From Secundilactobacillus odoratitofui DSM 19909 = JCM 15043 (lineage in GTDB: Bacteria; Bacillota; Bacilli; Lactobacillales; Lactobacillaceae), in contig NZ_AZEE01000001.1 of NCBI RefSeq assembly GCF_001434895.1, forward strand, positions 42,968-106,967: 64,000 nucleotides of DNA. The letters are read 5' to 3'. The notes under the pieces are model-generated. The model searched no databases. It was not told where the DNA came from and worked only from the letters and a program-made list of their open reading frames with translations. Below, one piece after another: positions 38,226 through 46,589 of the stretch. The translations under genes and the position numbers were made by a program. Each line of letters begins with the position of its first letter. Positions within the stretch are counted from its first letter, which is position 1.

Positions 38226-39272
38226 CTAATGTTGGATCGTTGTTTTACCCGTTTTGACATAAACTTGTCGCGCAACTGCTGCCGATTTGGCATCAGCGAC
38301 TTCATCATTGACGTCATCACGATTCAAAAAGACAGATTCACGAGCTTTGACACGGTTACCCATGAAGGTGATGACAGAACCAATCAAGATGATGACGATT
38401 CCCACAATGGTGGCCGTGGTAATTTTTTCGCTCAGAATCACAGCTGCAAGGATCGGCGCTAAGCCTGGTTTAATAAAGAACACCAGTGAGGCCGTTGAGA
38501 CATCAGAACGTTCCATTGCCAAGAAATAAAAGGCAAAGCCGCCCCCGGTAACCATAACCCCGATGAAGAACAAGAGCCAAAAGTAAGTCATTGATACATT
38601 TTGTAAAACTGGAATCTGTTTAAATGCCGCCAAGAAACTCACTTGGCCCATGGCATTGGCGACCACTGGAATATGGGTGACTAAAACTAACACTAATAAT
38701 TCAGCAGAACCCGCTAAAAACGTGTAAGCGGTCATCACGATCCCACTAAAATGATGACTAACCGAACCATAACGAGACACGATACTGTATAGCCCAAAAG
38801 TCAGCGCTGAGGTAATCGCTAGCACTAACCCAAGTGGATGAGTCAAGTGACTCGGATTAACAATGACCAATAAACCTAGAATTGAAATAATCACAGCAAT
38901 CAAGTTGGCTCGACCCAGCCGTTCGTGCAAAATTAAGTATGAAAATAACAGTGCAAACACCGGATTGCAACTAAACAAAACGGCAACTGTTGAGGCTTCA
39001 TCATACACAATGGCCAACTGATACAGCGTCATACTGACGATCACACAAATAAATCCCGTCAGTGCAAAAAGTGCCCAGTCCCTGAGATGAATATGCTGCT
39101 TTTGCTTAGCATTCGTTCTCAATGCAATCGGCAACAGGACGAGCCCACCAATGAAAAAACGAATCAAATTTAATTGAATGGGATTAAAAGCCTGACCCGC
39201 AGATTTCAACGCAATTTCCATCGAACTAAACATTAAAGTTGAAAACACAATGTACAAAATAGTTTTTCGCAA
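38226..39272 (-). CDS. DMT/EamA family transporter
   Basis: The 348-residue protein has about ten membrane segments in two EamA repeats (GLRKTILYIVFSTLMFSSMEIALK...; LVFFIKPGLAPILAAVILSEKITTATIVGIVIILIGSVITFMGNR) and a hydrophilic C-terminal tail of 40 residues. The substrate is unknown. The start is probably TTG 39272, with GAGAGG about 14 bases upstream, a long gap; the longer frame to 39323 has no better site. Confidence 0.8.
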   Translation of the reverse strand: MRKTILYIVFSTLMFSSMEIALKSAGQAFNPIQLNLIRFFIGGLVLLPIALRTNAKQKQHIHLRDWALFALTGFICVIVSMTLYQLAIVYDEASTVAVLFSCNPVFALLFSYLILHERLGRANLIAVIISILGLLVIVNPSHLTHPLGLVLAITSALTFGLYSIVSRYGSVSHHFSGIVMTAYTFLAGSAELLVLVLVTHIPVVANAMGQVSFLAAFKQIPVLQNVSMTYFWLLFFIGVMVTGGGFAFYFLAMERSDVSTASLVFFIKPGLAPILAAVILSEKITTATIVGIVIILIGSVITFMGNRVKARESVFLNRDDVNDEVADAKSAAVARQVYVKTGKTTIQH

Positions 39273-39339
39273 ACCGTCTGAAACTTCCTCTCTATTATGC
39301 CTATTACGATAACAGTATAGCACCCATTGTTAAGCCAAG

Positions 39340-39375
39340 AAAAGGACTCCCACTGGTTGAAGCGGGAATCCCATA
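39340..39375 (-). terminator. Terminator of the AEC transporter gene
   Basis: On the minus strand GGATTCCCGCT, six bases and AGTGGGAGTCC with TTTTC form a terminator immediately past the stop at 39377. Confidence 0.75.
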
Positions 39376-39376
39376 G

Positions 39377-40330
39377 TTAAACAACACCGTTTAACAACAT
39401 CATGAGTATTGGAATGACAAGTAAACTGAGTAACGTCGTTTCGGTAACCATGACAGCTGCAAAACTTGAATCAGCACCATACAGTTTAGAAACTACCGGG
39501 GCATTGGTCATAACGGGCATCGCAGATTGAATGATGAACACCTGTTTCATCATGATTGGCATGCTAGTTGGTAATACTAGGAGCGCCATCAATGCCGGCG
39601 CAAGAATGAACCGACCACTTAAAATGCCCAGGCTTGCTCGGTTAAGGGTCAAATCATGGAGGTCAACATTGGCAATCGCAATCCCAATAAAAATCATCGA
39701 GAGTGGGACCGTTAACCCACCAATATAATTCAAATCAGCCATGATGAATTGTGGTAATTTGATTTTGAGCAACACCAAAACCACACCCACCATAAAACCA
39801 AGCAATGGTGGTGAAAAGACCTTCTTCAAGGTCTGACCTAAACTAAACTTGTAATCACCCTGTCCATCGCGCTGAATTAAGTACACGCCAAGCGTCCAAA
39901 AGATGGTGGTATTGGCCATATAGTAAACCAAAACGTATGGCAGGCTCTTAGCGGCACCGAATAACGCAACGTTAACGGGTAAGCCGACAAAAACCGTATT
40001 GGAATTAAAAAACATTGACTCGAAAAGTCCACGATGACTTTCCTTTATATGTAAAACTTTCGCAACTACGATTGAAACAATGAACAAAATCAGCATTGAA
40101 ACGACGGGAAACCTTAGATCCGGTAACGTCCCAATTAATTTGTTGAACGAAAATTTACTGGTTATGGTATATGCCATGTAAGCCGGTAACGCGACCTGAG
40201 TCACGAGTCGGGCAATCAACTTGCTTGCTGATTCGTTAAACCAGCCCAAGTTGGTTAATAGGTAGCCCAAAGCAATCATAATTAAAATTTCAACCACGCC
40301 CGCAACACTCCGAGCGAATAATAGCAACAT
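39377..40330 (-). CDS. AEC family transporter
   Basis: The 317-residue membrane protein has about ten helices (MLLLFARSVAGVVEILIMIALGYLLTNLGWFNESASKLIARLV at the N terminus; FNSNTVFVGLPVNVALFG and SAMPVMTNAPVVSKLYGADSSFAA in the core). It matches auxin-efflux-carrier-type permeases, several of which transport malate or other organic acids in lactic acid bacteria. The substrate here is not shown. The ribosome binding site is GAGGGGAGGGG. It has its own promoter region and terminator. Confidence 0.85.
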   Translation of the reverse strand: MLLLFARSVAGVVEILIMIALGYLLTNLGWFNESASKLIARLVTQVALPAYMAYTITSKFSFNKLIGTLPDLRFPVVSMLILFIVSIVVAKVLHIKESHRGLFESMFFNSNTVFVGLPVNVALFGAAKSLPYVLVYYMANTTIFWTLGVYLIQRDGQGDYKFSLGQTLKKVFSPPLLGFMVGVVLVLLKIKLPQFIMADLNYIGGLTVPLSMIFIGIAIANVDLHDLTLNRASLGILSGRFILAPALMALLVLPTSMPIMMKQVFIIQSAMPVMTNAPVVSKLYGADSSFAAVMVTETTLLSLLVIPILMMLLNGVV

Positions 40331-40637
40331 TTTAAAACCCCTCCCCTCACATCAAAAATTAATTTTCATTATACCACACGTTACTAACGTTGACCCAGCA
40401 ACGATTAAATTTATGGTCAAAAGGATGCAAAGATAACTTAAATGAAGCTAAAAAAATAGCATACTTCAGATTATTCTGTTTACGCCCGCCCAATTTTGTG
40501 ATGTAATAGTGCAGTTAGACAACTAAACGAGAACCCTTAATTTTTATTAAAATCGGTTTAAGCTTCAACTAATGACAACTTTTTGAACTGAATTTAACCT
40601 ATAATGCAAAGAGATTTTACAAAGGCGAGGATATTTT
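40331..40637. other. Divergent region between the AEC gene and the LCP gene
   Basis: About 300 bases that hold the promoters of two divergent genes. A TATAAT (40600-40605) lies 33 bases before the LCP start, and the minus strand has TATAAT about 45 bases before the AEC start. The -35 elements are not clear for either. No gene or other element is seen. Confidence 0.5.
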
Positions 40638-41720
40638 ATGGCATCGAATAATTTTAATTCAAATCCAAACGAGCAACCAACTCGACGCAGCGACCGGCAA
40701 CACTTCAAGCCCCGAAAACGACATCGTGGCCTTCTCTGGAGCTTACTCATTGTCGTTTTGATCTTAGTCACCGGGGGCGTGGCGTACGGTTATCATGCGT
40801 ATAATGATGCCAAGAACACCTTTAGCAAGACCTTTGAAGCGGGTCAGACTAACAAATTACGGAACGTCGATGACGTGATCAAAAATGGTAAGCCATTTTC
40901 AATCTTACTACTTGGTACTGATACCGGTGCCCTCGGTCGTTCGGATGTTGGCCGGACCGACACGCTAATTGTGGCAACCATTAATCCTAAAAAGGAAACT
41001 GCCTACCTCACAAGTATCCCACGTGATACGCGGGTTCAGGTCAAAGGTGACTCTCAACCTTACGAAAAGATCAACGCTGCCTACACAATTGGTGGGGCAT
41101 CAAGTGCAGTCACGACCGTTGAAAACCTACTGGATATTCCCATCGACTTCTATGCAATCGTAAATATGGGTGGCCTTGAGAAGATGGTCGACGCTGTTGG
41201 CGGTGTAGATCTTGTGCCAACCATGACCTTCAAGTACGGTAACGCTAACGTGGTCAAAGGTCAAAAAACTCACTTGAACGGCAAACAAGCTTTGGATTAC
41301 TCACGGATGCGTTACGACGATCCACTGGGTGACTACGGCCGTCAAAAACGGCAACGACAAGTGCTCCAGAAGTTGGTTGTTAAAGGTGTCGGTATTTCTT
41401 CACTCACCCGTTACAAGCAGATTTTGACCTCACTCAACGGCAATATGAAAACTGATATGACATTTAATGATATGATTGCAATTCGGACCAAGTACGGTGA
41501 TGCAACTCACCACATTAAGTCCCAAACCTTACAAGGCGAAGACGCTATGATCGATGGTGTTTCGTACCAAGTTGCGCCACTTTCTGAACTTCAAAAAGTG
41601 TCCAACAACATTCGCAGTACGCTGGGGTTAAGTGATTCTACTAAGTTAACTGCCAACTCTACTGGTACTGGCGATGACAGTGCTTATACCACTTCCAGCA
41701 GTTCAGCAACCGGTTATTAA
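40638..41720 (+). CDS. LytR-CpsA-Psr (LCP) family phosphotransferase
   Basis: The 360-residue protein has a basic cytosolic N terminus, one membrane segment (LLWSLLIVVLILVTGGVAYGY, about residues 34-54) and an extracellular LCP domain: ILLLGTDTGALGRSDVGRTDTLIVATINP, LTSIPRDTRVQV, INAAYTIGG, GGVDLVP, LDYSRMRYDDPLGDYGRQKRQRQVL. LCP enzymes attach wall teichoic acid or polysaccharide to peptidoglycan. The tail is Ser/Thr-rich. The ribosome binding site is GGCGAGGATA. A strong hairpin follows. Confidence 0.92.
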   Translation: MASNNFNSNPNEQPTRRSDRQHFKPRKRHRGLLWSLLIVVLILVTGGVAYGYHAYNDAKNTFSKTFEAGQTNKLRNVDDVIKNGKPFSILLLGTDTGALGRSDVGRTDTLIVATINPKKETAYLTSIPRDTRVQVKGDSQPYEKINAAYTIGGASSAVTTVENLLDIPIDFYAIVNMGGLEKMVDAVGGVDLVPTMTFKYGNANVVKGQKTHLNGKQALDYSRMRYDDPLGDYGRQKRQRQVLQKLVVKGVGISSLTRYKQILTSLNGNMKTDMTFNDMIAIRTKYGDATHHIKSQTLQGEDAMIDGVSYQVAPLSELQKVSNNIRSTLGLSDSTKLTANSTGTGDDSAYTTSSSSATGY

Positions 41721-41731
41721 TTCTTAACTTA

Positions 41732-41793
41732 CATCAAATAAAGCGCTCATAACTTCCTGAAGCTCCAGGAGGTTATGAGCGCTTTATTTGATG
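41732..41793. terminator. Long bidirectional terminator hairpin
   Basis: CATCAAATAAAGCGCTCATAAC pairs perfectly with GTTATGAGCGCTTTATTTGATG, and inner bases TCCTG/CAGGA extend the stem to about 27 pairs. It lies between the LCP gene and the converging PTS operon, and its AT-rich outer arms give a U-rich tail in both directions. Confidence 0.85.
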
Positions 41794-41859
41794 TGACATT
41801 ATCCATTCATTGTTGCATTTCAATTTCTAACACCCGTGAATCAGGCGTGATTTTTAAAA

Positions 41860-42168
41860 TTATTGATGTCTAACCGTCCCCCGTGGCAAATGCCGGTTCA
41901 ACACGTGAAGAATCGGGCGAATCCGCCTAGATTGCAGATGATACTCTTCGGTAGTCGTTTCAATCAGCAACTCACGGTAAAAACGTCCCCAAATAACTTG
42001 CACCCAGACGTGCTGAATCTCTTCATAAGCAATCCACGCCGTTTGTTGACGCAACGGCCATTCAAGCAAAATACCGCGGTTACCCATGCTCAACTGGACC
42101 GATACCTGATGATAGTTCGTCTGCTGCAATCGAGCAGTCACCGCTAATTCATTAATATCATTACCCAT
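41860..42168 (-). CDS. manO: ManO family protein (DUF956)
   Basis: The 102-residue protein (MGNDINELAVTARLQQTNYHQ; WVQVIWGRFYRELLIETTTEEYHLQSRRIRPILHVLNRHLPRG) belongs to the small DUF956 group encoded at the end of mannose-class PTS operons in lactic acid bacteria. Some members are regulators or accessory factors; no DNA-binding motif is obvious here. It is 11 bases downstream of the IID gene, so it is in the operon. Confidence 0.8.
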   Translation of the reverse strand: MGNDINELAVTARLQQTNYHQVSVQLSMGNRGILLEWPLRQQTAWIAYEEIQHVWVQVIWGRFYRELLIETTTEEYHLQSRRIRPILHVLNRHLPRGTVRHQ

Positions 42169-42179
42169 CGTTATTTTCC

Positions 42180-43025
42180 TTATTTAACGCCCAACAGACC
42201 AATCGAATAACCGAAAATACTCAACACTAAAATACCGAGCATTAACCAAATTGGGTTAACTCGTTTTCGAATCAACCACAAACAGATTAATGTCAACAAT
42301 ACGGGCACGAGCCCAGGTAAAATCCGGTCACACACATTTTGCAAGGTGAGCTGTTCAAGCTGGTCATGAGCGTGAACTCGCGCAATCACAGTCGGCATCT
42401 CAATACTTGTCCAGCGTGGGATAACAGCGCCCATCACAAACATACCCAAAATAGAAGCCCCCTGCGTGAGCTTCGGCAATAAATTACCGGTCTTCGTGGT
42501 GATGGTCACCCCGAGACTATAACCGACTTTTTGACTTTGCCAGCGAAAGGTCAGTCGCGCAATATTCCAACCGAAGAAAAATAAAAGTGGCCCAATTAAA
42601 CTTGCTTTACCCTGGGCCAAACCTGCAGCAAATGCGGCCAAAACTGGTCGAAAAGTGCCCCACCAGATTGGATCACCAACGCCCGCCAACGGGCCCATCA
42701 TCCCAACTTTAACGTTGTTGATTGCCTGATCATCTAATTGACTGCCATTAGCGCGTTGAACCTCCATATTGGCCACCACACCAGTAATCGTGGATTGCAT
42801 ATATGGCATTGTGTTAAAAAAGCCAAGGTGTCTCAAAACTGCAGCTCGCTGATCCTCAGGTGTATCATAAAGCCGTTTGATGGCTGGCATCATCACGTAA
42901 ACAAAGCCAAGATTTTGCATCCGTTCGTAATTCCAAGAACCCTGTTCAAAACTTGAGCGCCAAAAAAGCCGAAAGAGATCTGGTCGAGTCAACGTTTTAG
43001 GCATCTGATTATTTGCTGATGTCAT
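42180..43025 (-). CDS. manZ: Mannose-class PTS component IID
   Basis: The 281-residue protein has the IID signature: LFWRSSFEQGSWNYERMQNLGFVYVMMPAIKRLY, GFFNTMPYMQSTITGVVANMEVQ, VGMMGPLAGVGDPIWWGTFRPVLAAFAAGLAQ, with a final membrane segment at the C terminus. It forms the membrane part of the permease with IIC. The start is ATG 43025, seven bases after GGAGG, overlapping the IIC stop by one base. Confidence 0.95.
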   Translation of the reverse strand: MTSANNQMPKTLTRPDLFRLFWRSSFEQGSWNYERMQNLGFVYVMMPAIKRLYDTPEDQRAAVLRHLGFFNTMPYMQSTITGVVANMEVQRANGSQLDDQAINNVKVGMMGPLAGVGDPIWWGTFRPVLAAFAAGLAQGKASLIGPLLFFFGWNIARLTFRWQSQKVGYSLGVTITTKTGNLLPKLTQGASILGMFVMGAVIPRWTSIEMPTVIARVHAHDQLEQLTLQNVCDRILPGLVPVLLTLICLWLIRKRVNPIWLMLGILVLSIFGYSIGLLGVK

Positions 43026-43816
43026 CACAGATCCTCCAATTCTCGATCGAGCTCATCCATCTCGTCATCAGGTCCACTAGGCGGCCTGGTTTGCGACTGA
43101 AGTTGCACATAAATAATCGCCAGCGCTAACCCGATCAAACCAAGTGCAATCATATTCAGCGCTGTAATAGCAGCCAAGACAACGCCAAGGATGAAAAATG
43201 GCCAAAGCCACTTGGTTGCCATCATGTTCACCACGATTGCGTACCCAACGACCGCTAATAACCCGCCAGCAACTGCCAAGCCCATCACCACGTTATGTGG
43301 CAATCCGGCCTTGAAAGTCTGCATTAACGTTGTTGGCACTAAGAGAATGAGTGCGGTTGGTATAACAACCCGTAAACCTTGCAGCGTCAGACTCAGCAGA
43401 TGCACTCGCGTAATGACATTCAGATTACCTTGTCGCACACTACGTTCTGCATAATGCACAAGTTTAACGACCAAGCGCCGAACAATCACGGTTAACCCCT
43501 GCCCAATCAAAGCCAGTGGTATTGCGATTGCTAACCCCTCTGCAACGGTCAGATGAGCAGGGCCACAAACCCAGATTGCCGCACCAACTGCAGCAAGTGC
43601 AGTATCGGGAGCGACTGCTGCGCCAATATTCATCCAACCAATCGTGATCATTTGTAGACTGCCACCAAACAAGACACCCGTTGTCACATCACCAAGCAGC
43701 CAACCAATTAAGGTACACGCCACAAGCGGTTGTTGAAATTCCCATTCATCTAGGATACCATCCATGCCTGCGAGGAAGGCAACCACTAGAATTGCTATTA
43801 TGACGGTCACACTCAT
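43025..43816 (-). CDS. manY: Mannose-class PTS component IIC
   Basis: The 263-residue membrane protein (LAGMDGILDEWEFQQPLVACTLIGWLLGDVTTGVLFGGSLQMITIGWMNIGAAVAPDTALAAVGAAIWVCG) is a typical mannose-class IIC. The C terminus is hydrophilic and acidic (PDDEMDELDRELEDL). The start may be ATG 43816 or the adjacent ATG 43819; GAGGG fits the former better. Confidence 0.95.
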   Translation of the reverse strand: MSVTVIIAILVVAFLAGMDGILDEWEFQQPLVACTLIGWLLGDVTTGVLFGGSLQMITIGWMNIGAAVAPDTALAAVGAAIWVCGPAHLTVAEGLAIAIPLALIGQGLTVIVRRLVVKLVHYAERSVRQGNLNVITRVHLLSLTLQGLRVVIPTALILLVPTTLMQTFKAGLPHNVVMGLAVAGGLLAVVGYAIVVNMMATKWLWPFFILGVVLAAITALNMIALGLIGLALAIIYVQLQSQTRPPSGPDDEMDELDRELEDL

Positions 43817-43838
43817 CATTGTCCCTCACTTCGAATTT

Positions 43839-44342
43839 TTATAACCCATGTTTTTCAAGTAATGGTAAGATTGGCTGGGTTTTATCACCAGGTACCTTTT
43901 GGATTGAGACGTTTAATTTTGCGTCATTCACCAAGTATTTTAAAGCTGCAGCCCCTGCGTTATCTACGGCGATGGCATCCGTCAGCGTAGTCATGCCGTC
44001 TTCAAAAGCGAGACTTCCGACATTGATACCAATTTGACTAAAATCAATACCACCCTTAACCAATCGAACCATATCTTGGGCGGATTCTGTCAAAAGAAGC
44101 GCCTTAAACACGTCAAAGCGAGGATCCGTGTAGATTTTAAGCATCTTATCAATCGTAATCACGTTTGCCTTAACACCAGGTGGTGCGGCCTGTGTAATCA
44201 GCGTTTTACGCAGATTATCTTGCGCAACGTTATCTGAAACGACCAAAATACGATTGGGTGTGACGGCCTTGGTCCAAACCGTTGCAACCTGACCGTGCAA
44301 CAAGCGACTGTCAATTCGGGCTAAACGAATATCCATCGTCAT
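43839..44342 (-). CDS. Mannose-class PTS component IIB
   Basis: The 167-residue cytosolic protein has the phospho-acceptor His in LARIDSRLLHGQVATVW (His16) and matches mannose/fructose/sorbose IIB. It is separate from IIA here, whereas many species have a fused IIAB. It overlaps the IIA stop as ATGA; GAGGAGG lies upstream. Sugar specificity cannot be told from sequence. Confidence 0.93.
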   Translation of the reverse strand: MTMDIRLARIDSRLLHGQVATVWTKAVTPNRILVVSDNVAQDNLRKTLITQAAPPGVKANVITIDKMLKIYTDPRFDVFKALLLTESAQDMVRLVKGGIDFSQIGINVGSLAFEDGMTTLTDAIAVDNAGAAALKYLVNDAKLNVSIQKVPGDKTQPILPLLEKHGL

Positions 44343-44758
44343 AATAAATCGTCCTCCTCATCATCAGATGTTAACTCAAGGTGTCTAATTCCGCGCTGGC
44401 CGCTTGTTTCCAAGTGACTCACCACCTTGGCTAAGGGTTGGTCTCTAATTGTGAAGGCATCAATCAAGATGGGTAGATTAACACCGGTTAACACCGCCAT
44501 CCGATCTAAATGCGGTGCAGCCAGTTGACTTGCAACGTTAAATGGTGAACCACCCCATAGGTCAACTAAAAATAAAACAGGTGCATCTGGCTCAAAACTG
44601 TCCAGTGCCAGCTGATACTTCGTTTTTAAATCATCCGGTCCTTCGTTAGGTTGAAACGTGACCGTTTTAATCTCGGTTTGTTTTCCAAAAATCATAGTTG
44701 CCGACTGTAATAACCCAGTCGCAAAATCACCATGACTTGCAATGATAATGGCAATCAC
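44339..44758 (-). CDS. Mannose-class PTS component IIA
   Basis: The 139-residue protein starts MIAIIIASHGDFATGLL with phospho-His9, and has VLFLVDLWGGSPFNVASQLA. It accepts phosphate from HPr. It is the first gene in the IIA-IIB-IIC-IID-ManO operon. The start is GTG 44758 behind GAGGAGG. The tail is acidic (TSDDEEDDLL). Confidence 0.93.
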   Translation of the reverse strand: MIAIIIASHGDFATGLLQSATMIFGKQTEIKTVTFQPNEGPDDLKTKYQLALDSFEPDAPVLFLVDLWGGSPFNVASQLAAPHLDRMAVLTGVNLPILIDAFTIRDQPLAKVVSHLETSGQRGIRHLELTSDDEEDDLL

Positions 44759-44802
44759 GACGTTGCCTCCTCGTTATCCATATTCAATTCGAAAAGTATC
44801 TT

Positions 44803-44816
44803 TGAAACCGCGTTCA
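44803..44816 (-). promoter_or_regulatory. cre-like site upstream of the PTS operon
   Basis: TGAAACCGCGTTCA matches the CcpA operator consensus TGWAANCGNTNWCA with one mismatch, on either strand. It lies 44-57 bases upstream of the IIA start, a normal place for catabolite control of a sugar transporter. Confidence 0.65.
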
Positions 44817-44852
44817 ACACCTAATATGATAGCACACCGCTAAACCAATCAG

Positions 44853-45476
44853 CTACACCAAATCAACGATTTCATCCGGAAAGGCAAAGACATAGTCCGC
44901 CTCACTAACCCCTTGTTGATTTTTAGCACCCCACGCGACCAAGCCAAACTTGATCCCCGCTGCGTGAGCCGCCTGTAAATCATACTGTGTATCCCCGATG
45001 TAGACCGATTGCGCTGGGTCTGCGTGAAGGCGTTTAAGGGCCACCAAAATCGGATCTGGTGCCGGTTTACCGTGTTCATAATCCTCAAAAAAGACAAATT
45101 CACTGAAGTATTGATCTAATCCAAGCGGTGTCACATCCCGTTTAAATTCATACTGCTGCTTAGACGTCATGATTGCCACTTGCGTTCCTGGTGCAGCATT
45201 CAACCGCTTTAACATGTTTTGAATTCCATCATAAACCTTAACCGTAGACTGAAAATCAGGAATTGCCTGAGACCATTCGGTTAAGACTTGGTCAAGCATA
45301 TTAGCTGGCACTTTTAATTGTTTCAGTGCGTCTAAACTCGTGATGCCAAACGTTTGGGATAACGTTTCGTAAGGATAAGCTAACCCGTGTTGGCGTAAAA
45401 CCCGATCCAAGGCTTTCATGTACATGGCTTCCGTATCCAATAACGTCCCATCAATATCAAATATAAAGGTTTTCAA
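44853..45476 (-). CDS. HAD-family hydrolase, phosphoglycolate-phosphatase-like
   Basis: The 207-residue protein has HAD motifs I FDIDGTLLDT, II TQVAIMTSKQ, III/IV GKPAPDPILVALKRL and GDTQYDLQAAHAAGIKFGLVAWG, with a helical cap in between. It is a beta-phosphoglucomutase/Gph-type phosphatase of unknown substrate. It starts at TTG 45476 behind GGGAGG. It is read in the same direction as the PTS operon but ends upstream of the cre-like site. Confidence 0.85.
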   Translation of the reverse strand: MKTFIFDIDGTLLDTEAMYMKALDRVLRQHGLAYPYETLSQTFGITSLDALKQLKVPANMLDQVLTEWSQAIPDFQSTVKVYDGIQNMLKRLNAAPGTQVAIMTSKQQYEFKRDVTPLGLDQYFSEFVFFEDYEHGKPAPDPILVALKRLHADPAQSVYIGDTQYDLQAAHAAGIKFGLVAWGAKNQQGVSEADYVFAFPDEIVDLV

Positions 45477-45500
45477 TGTGTTGACCTCCCGTAAACTTTA

Positions 45501-45551
45501 AACAAAAAGACTCGGAACATTTAACTTCTCAGTCAAATCGTTCCGAGTCTA
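45501..45551 (-). terminator. Terminator of the tRNA-Leu gene
   Basis: On the minus strand AGACTCGGAAC, a loop of about 20 bases and GTTCCGAGTCT followed by TTTTTG lie just downstream of the tRNA. Confidence 0.85.
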
Positions 45552-45555
45552 GTTA

Positions 45556-45640
45556 TGCGGCCAAGAGGACTCGAACCTCCACCGGGAAAACCCCGACAAG
45601 ATCCTTAATCTTGCGCGTCTGCCAGTTCCGCCATGGCCGC
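45556..45640 (-). tRNA. tRNA-Leu (AAG anticodon)
   Basis: The minus-strand sequence folds as a class II tRNA: acceptor GCGGCCA/TGGCCGC, D arm with GGCAGAC, anticodon stem CAAGA-TTAAGGA-TCTTG (anticodon AAG), a variable arm and T arm GGTTCGAGTCC. The CCA end is not encoded. It decodes CUU and other CUN Leu codons after inosine-type or superwobble reading. Confidence 0.95.
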
Positions 45641-45653
45641 ATCAACAAGAAAT

Positions 45654-45682
45654 AATATACCAGAATTATGACTTGTTTTCAA
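45654..45682 (-). promoter_or_regulatory. Promoter of tRNA-Leu
   Basis: On the minus strand TTGAAA (45677-45682), a 17-base spacer and TATATT (45654-45659) sit about 13 bases before the tRNA 5' end. Confidence 0.75.
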
Positions 45683-45705
45683 TAGTTATTTGCAAAATAT
45701 TATAA

Positions 45706-46587
45706 TTACTCGGCATTTACAGTAGCGCCAACTCGGTCAATATCAAAAATTCGAAGGCTGCCTAACAGGTTCATATCCGTTAATTTCTGCCGTAAAACAA
45801 TGAGTTGCGCTTCAGTGCCAAAGGTAGCAATCGTTGGACCAGCGCCACTAAGGTAGGTCCCAAAGATGCCTAATTGATGGGCAGCTTCACGAATAACCGG
45901 TAATTCTGGCACAAGTTTAGTCCGCGCATTTTCATGAAATTGATCGCGTTCCATCATTTGGGAAGCCGTTGCCCAGTCACCGGTTGCTAACGCTGCAACT
46001 AGTAAATTGGCCACACTGCTCCCTAAAATCGCCTGTTGACGTGGTAAAGTATCGGCCAAAACACCACGACTTTCTGAAGTTAAAAGCGGCTGTTTTTTAA
46101 TAAAGGCCAGCGCTTTTAGGTCATCAGGTAAACTGAGTTTGACGGTTGTCGCTGTTTCACCGTCGAAATCAGCAACCACAACGTCACCTAAAATCGCCGG
46201 TGCAACGTTGTCAGGATGGCCTTCCATTTTGGTAGCCAAGGTGACTTGTTGTGCCAAGGATAAGTTCATTTCACCTAACGCATTGGCAATCTTCACACCG
46301 GCAACGATGGCCGTTGAGGAACTGCCTAGGCCGCGAGCCACTGGAATATCAGACATAACTGTCAATTGGTGCGGTGATAGTTTGGGATTCACTTTCAGAG
46401 CCGCTTGAACAATTAAATTGCGCTCATCGTTTGGCACGTCAGACCCCAATGCGTGATTGACTCGCCACTGATTAGTTGCTTCTTCAACAATGACCGTTAA
46501 GTATAGGTGAAACGCCACGCCAATTGAATCAAAGCCTGGTCCCAGGTTAGCACTTGTTGCTGGTACTCGAACAATTATTTTTCCCAT
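45706..46587 (-). CDS. thrB: Homoserine kinase
   Basis: The 293-residue GHMP kinase has VRVPATSANLGPGFDSIGVAF and the phosphate loop PVARGLGSSSTAIVAG, then GAGPTIATFG near residue 255. It phosphorylates homoserine in Thr synthesis. It follows hom by two bases, so the pair is an operon. thrC is not in the window. Confidence 0.96.
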   Translation of the reverse strand: MGKIIVRVPATSANLGPGFDSIGVAFHLYLTVIVEEATNQWRVNHALGSDVPNDERNLIVQAALKVNPKLSPHQLTVMSDIPVARGLGSSSTAIVAGVKIANALGEMNLSLAQQVTLATKMEGHPDNVAPAILGDVVVADFDGETATTVKLSLPDDLKALAFIKKQPLLTSESRGVLADTLPRQQAILGSSVANLLVAALATGDWATASQMMERDQFHENARTKLVPELPVIREAAHQLGIFGTYLSGAGPTIATFGTEAQLIVLRQKLTDMNLLGSLRIFDIDRVGATVNAE

Positions 46588-46589
46588 TT

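Noticed and set aside
38229..38529. Overlapping plus-strand frames at the end of the DMT transporter gene
   Set aside because: Antisense to a clear membrane protein gene and without start signals.
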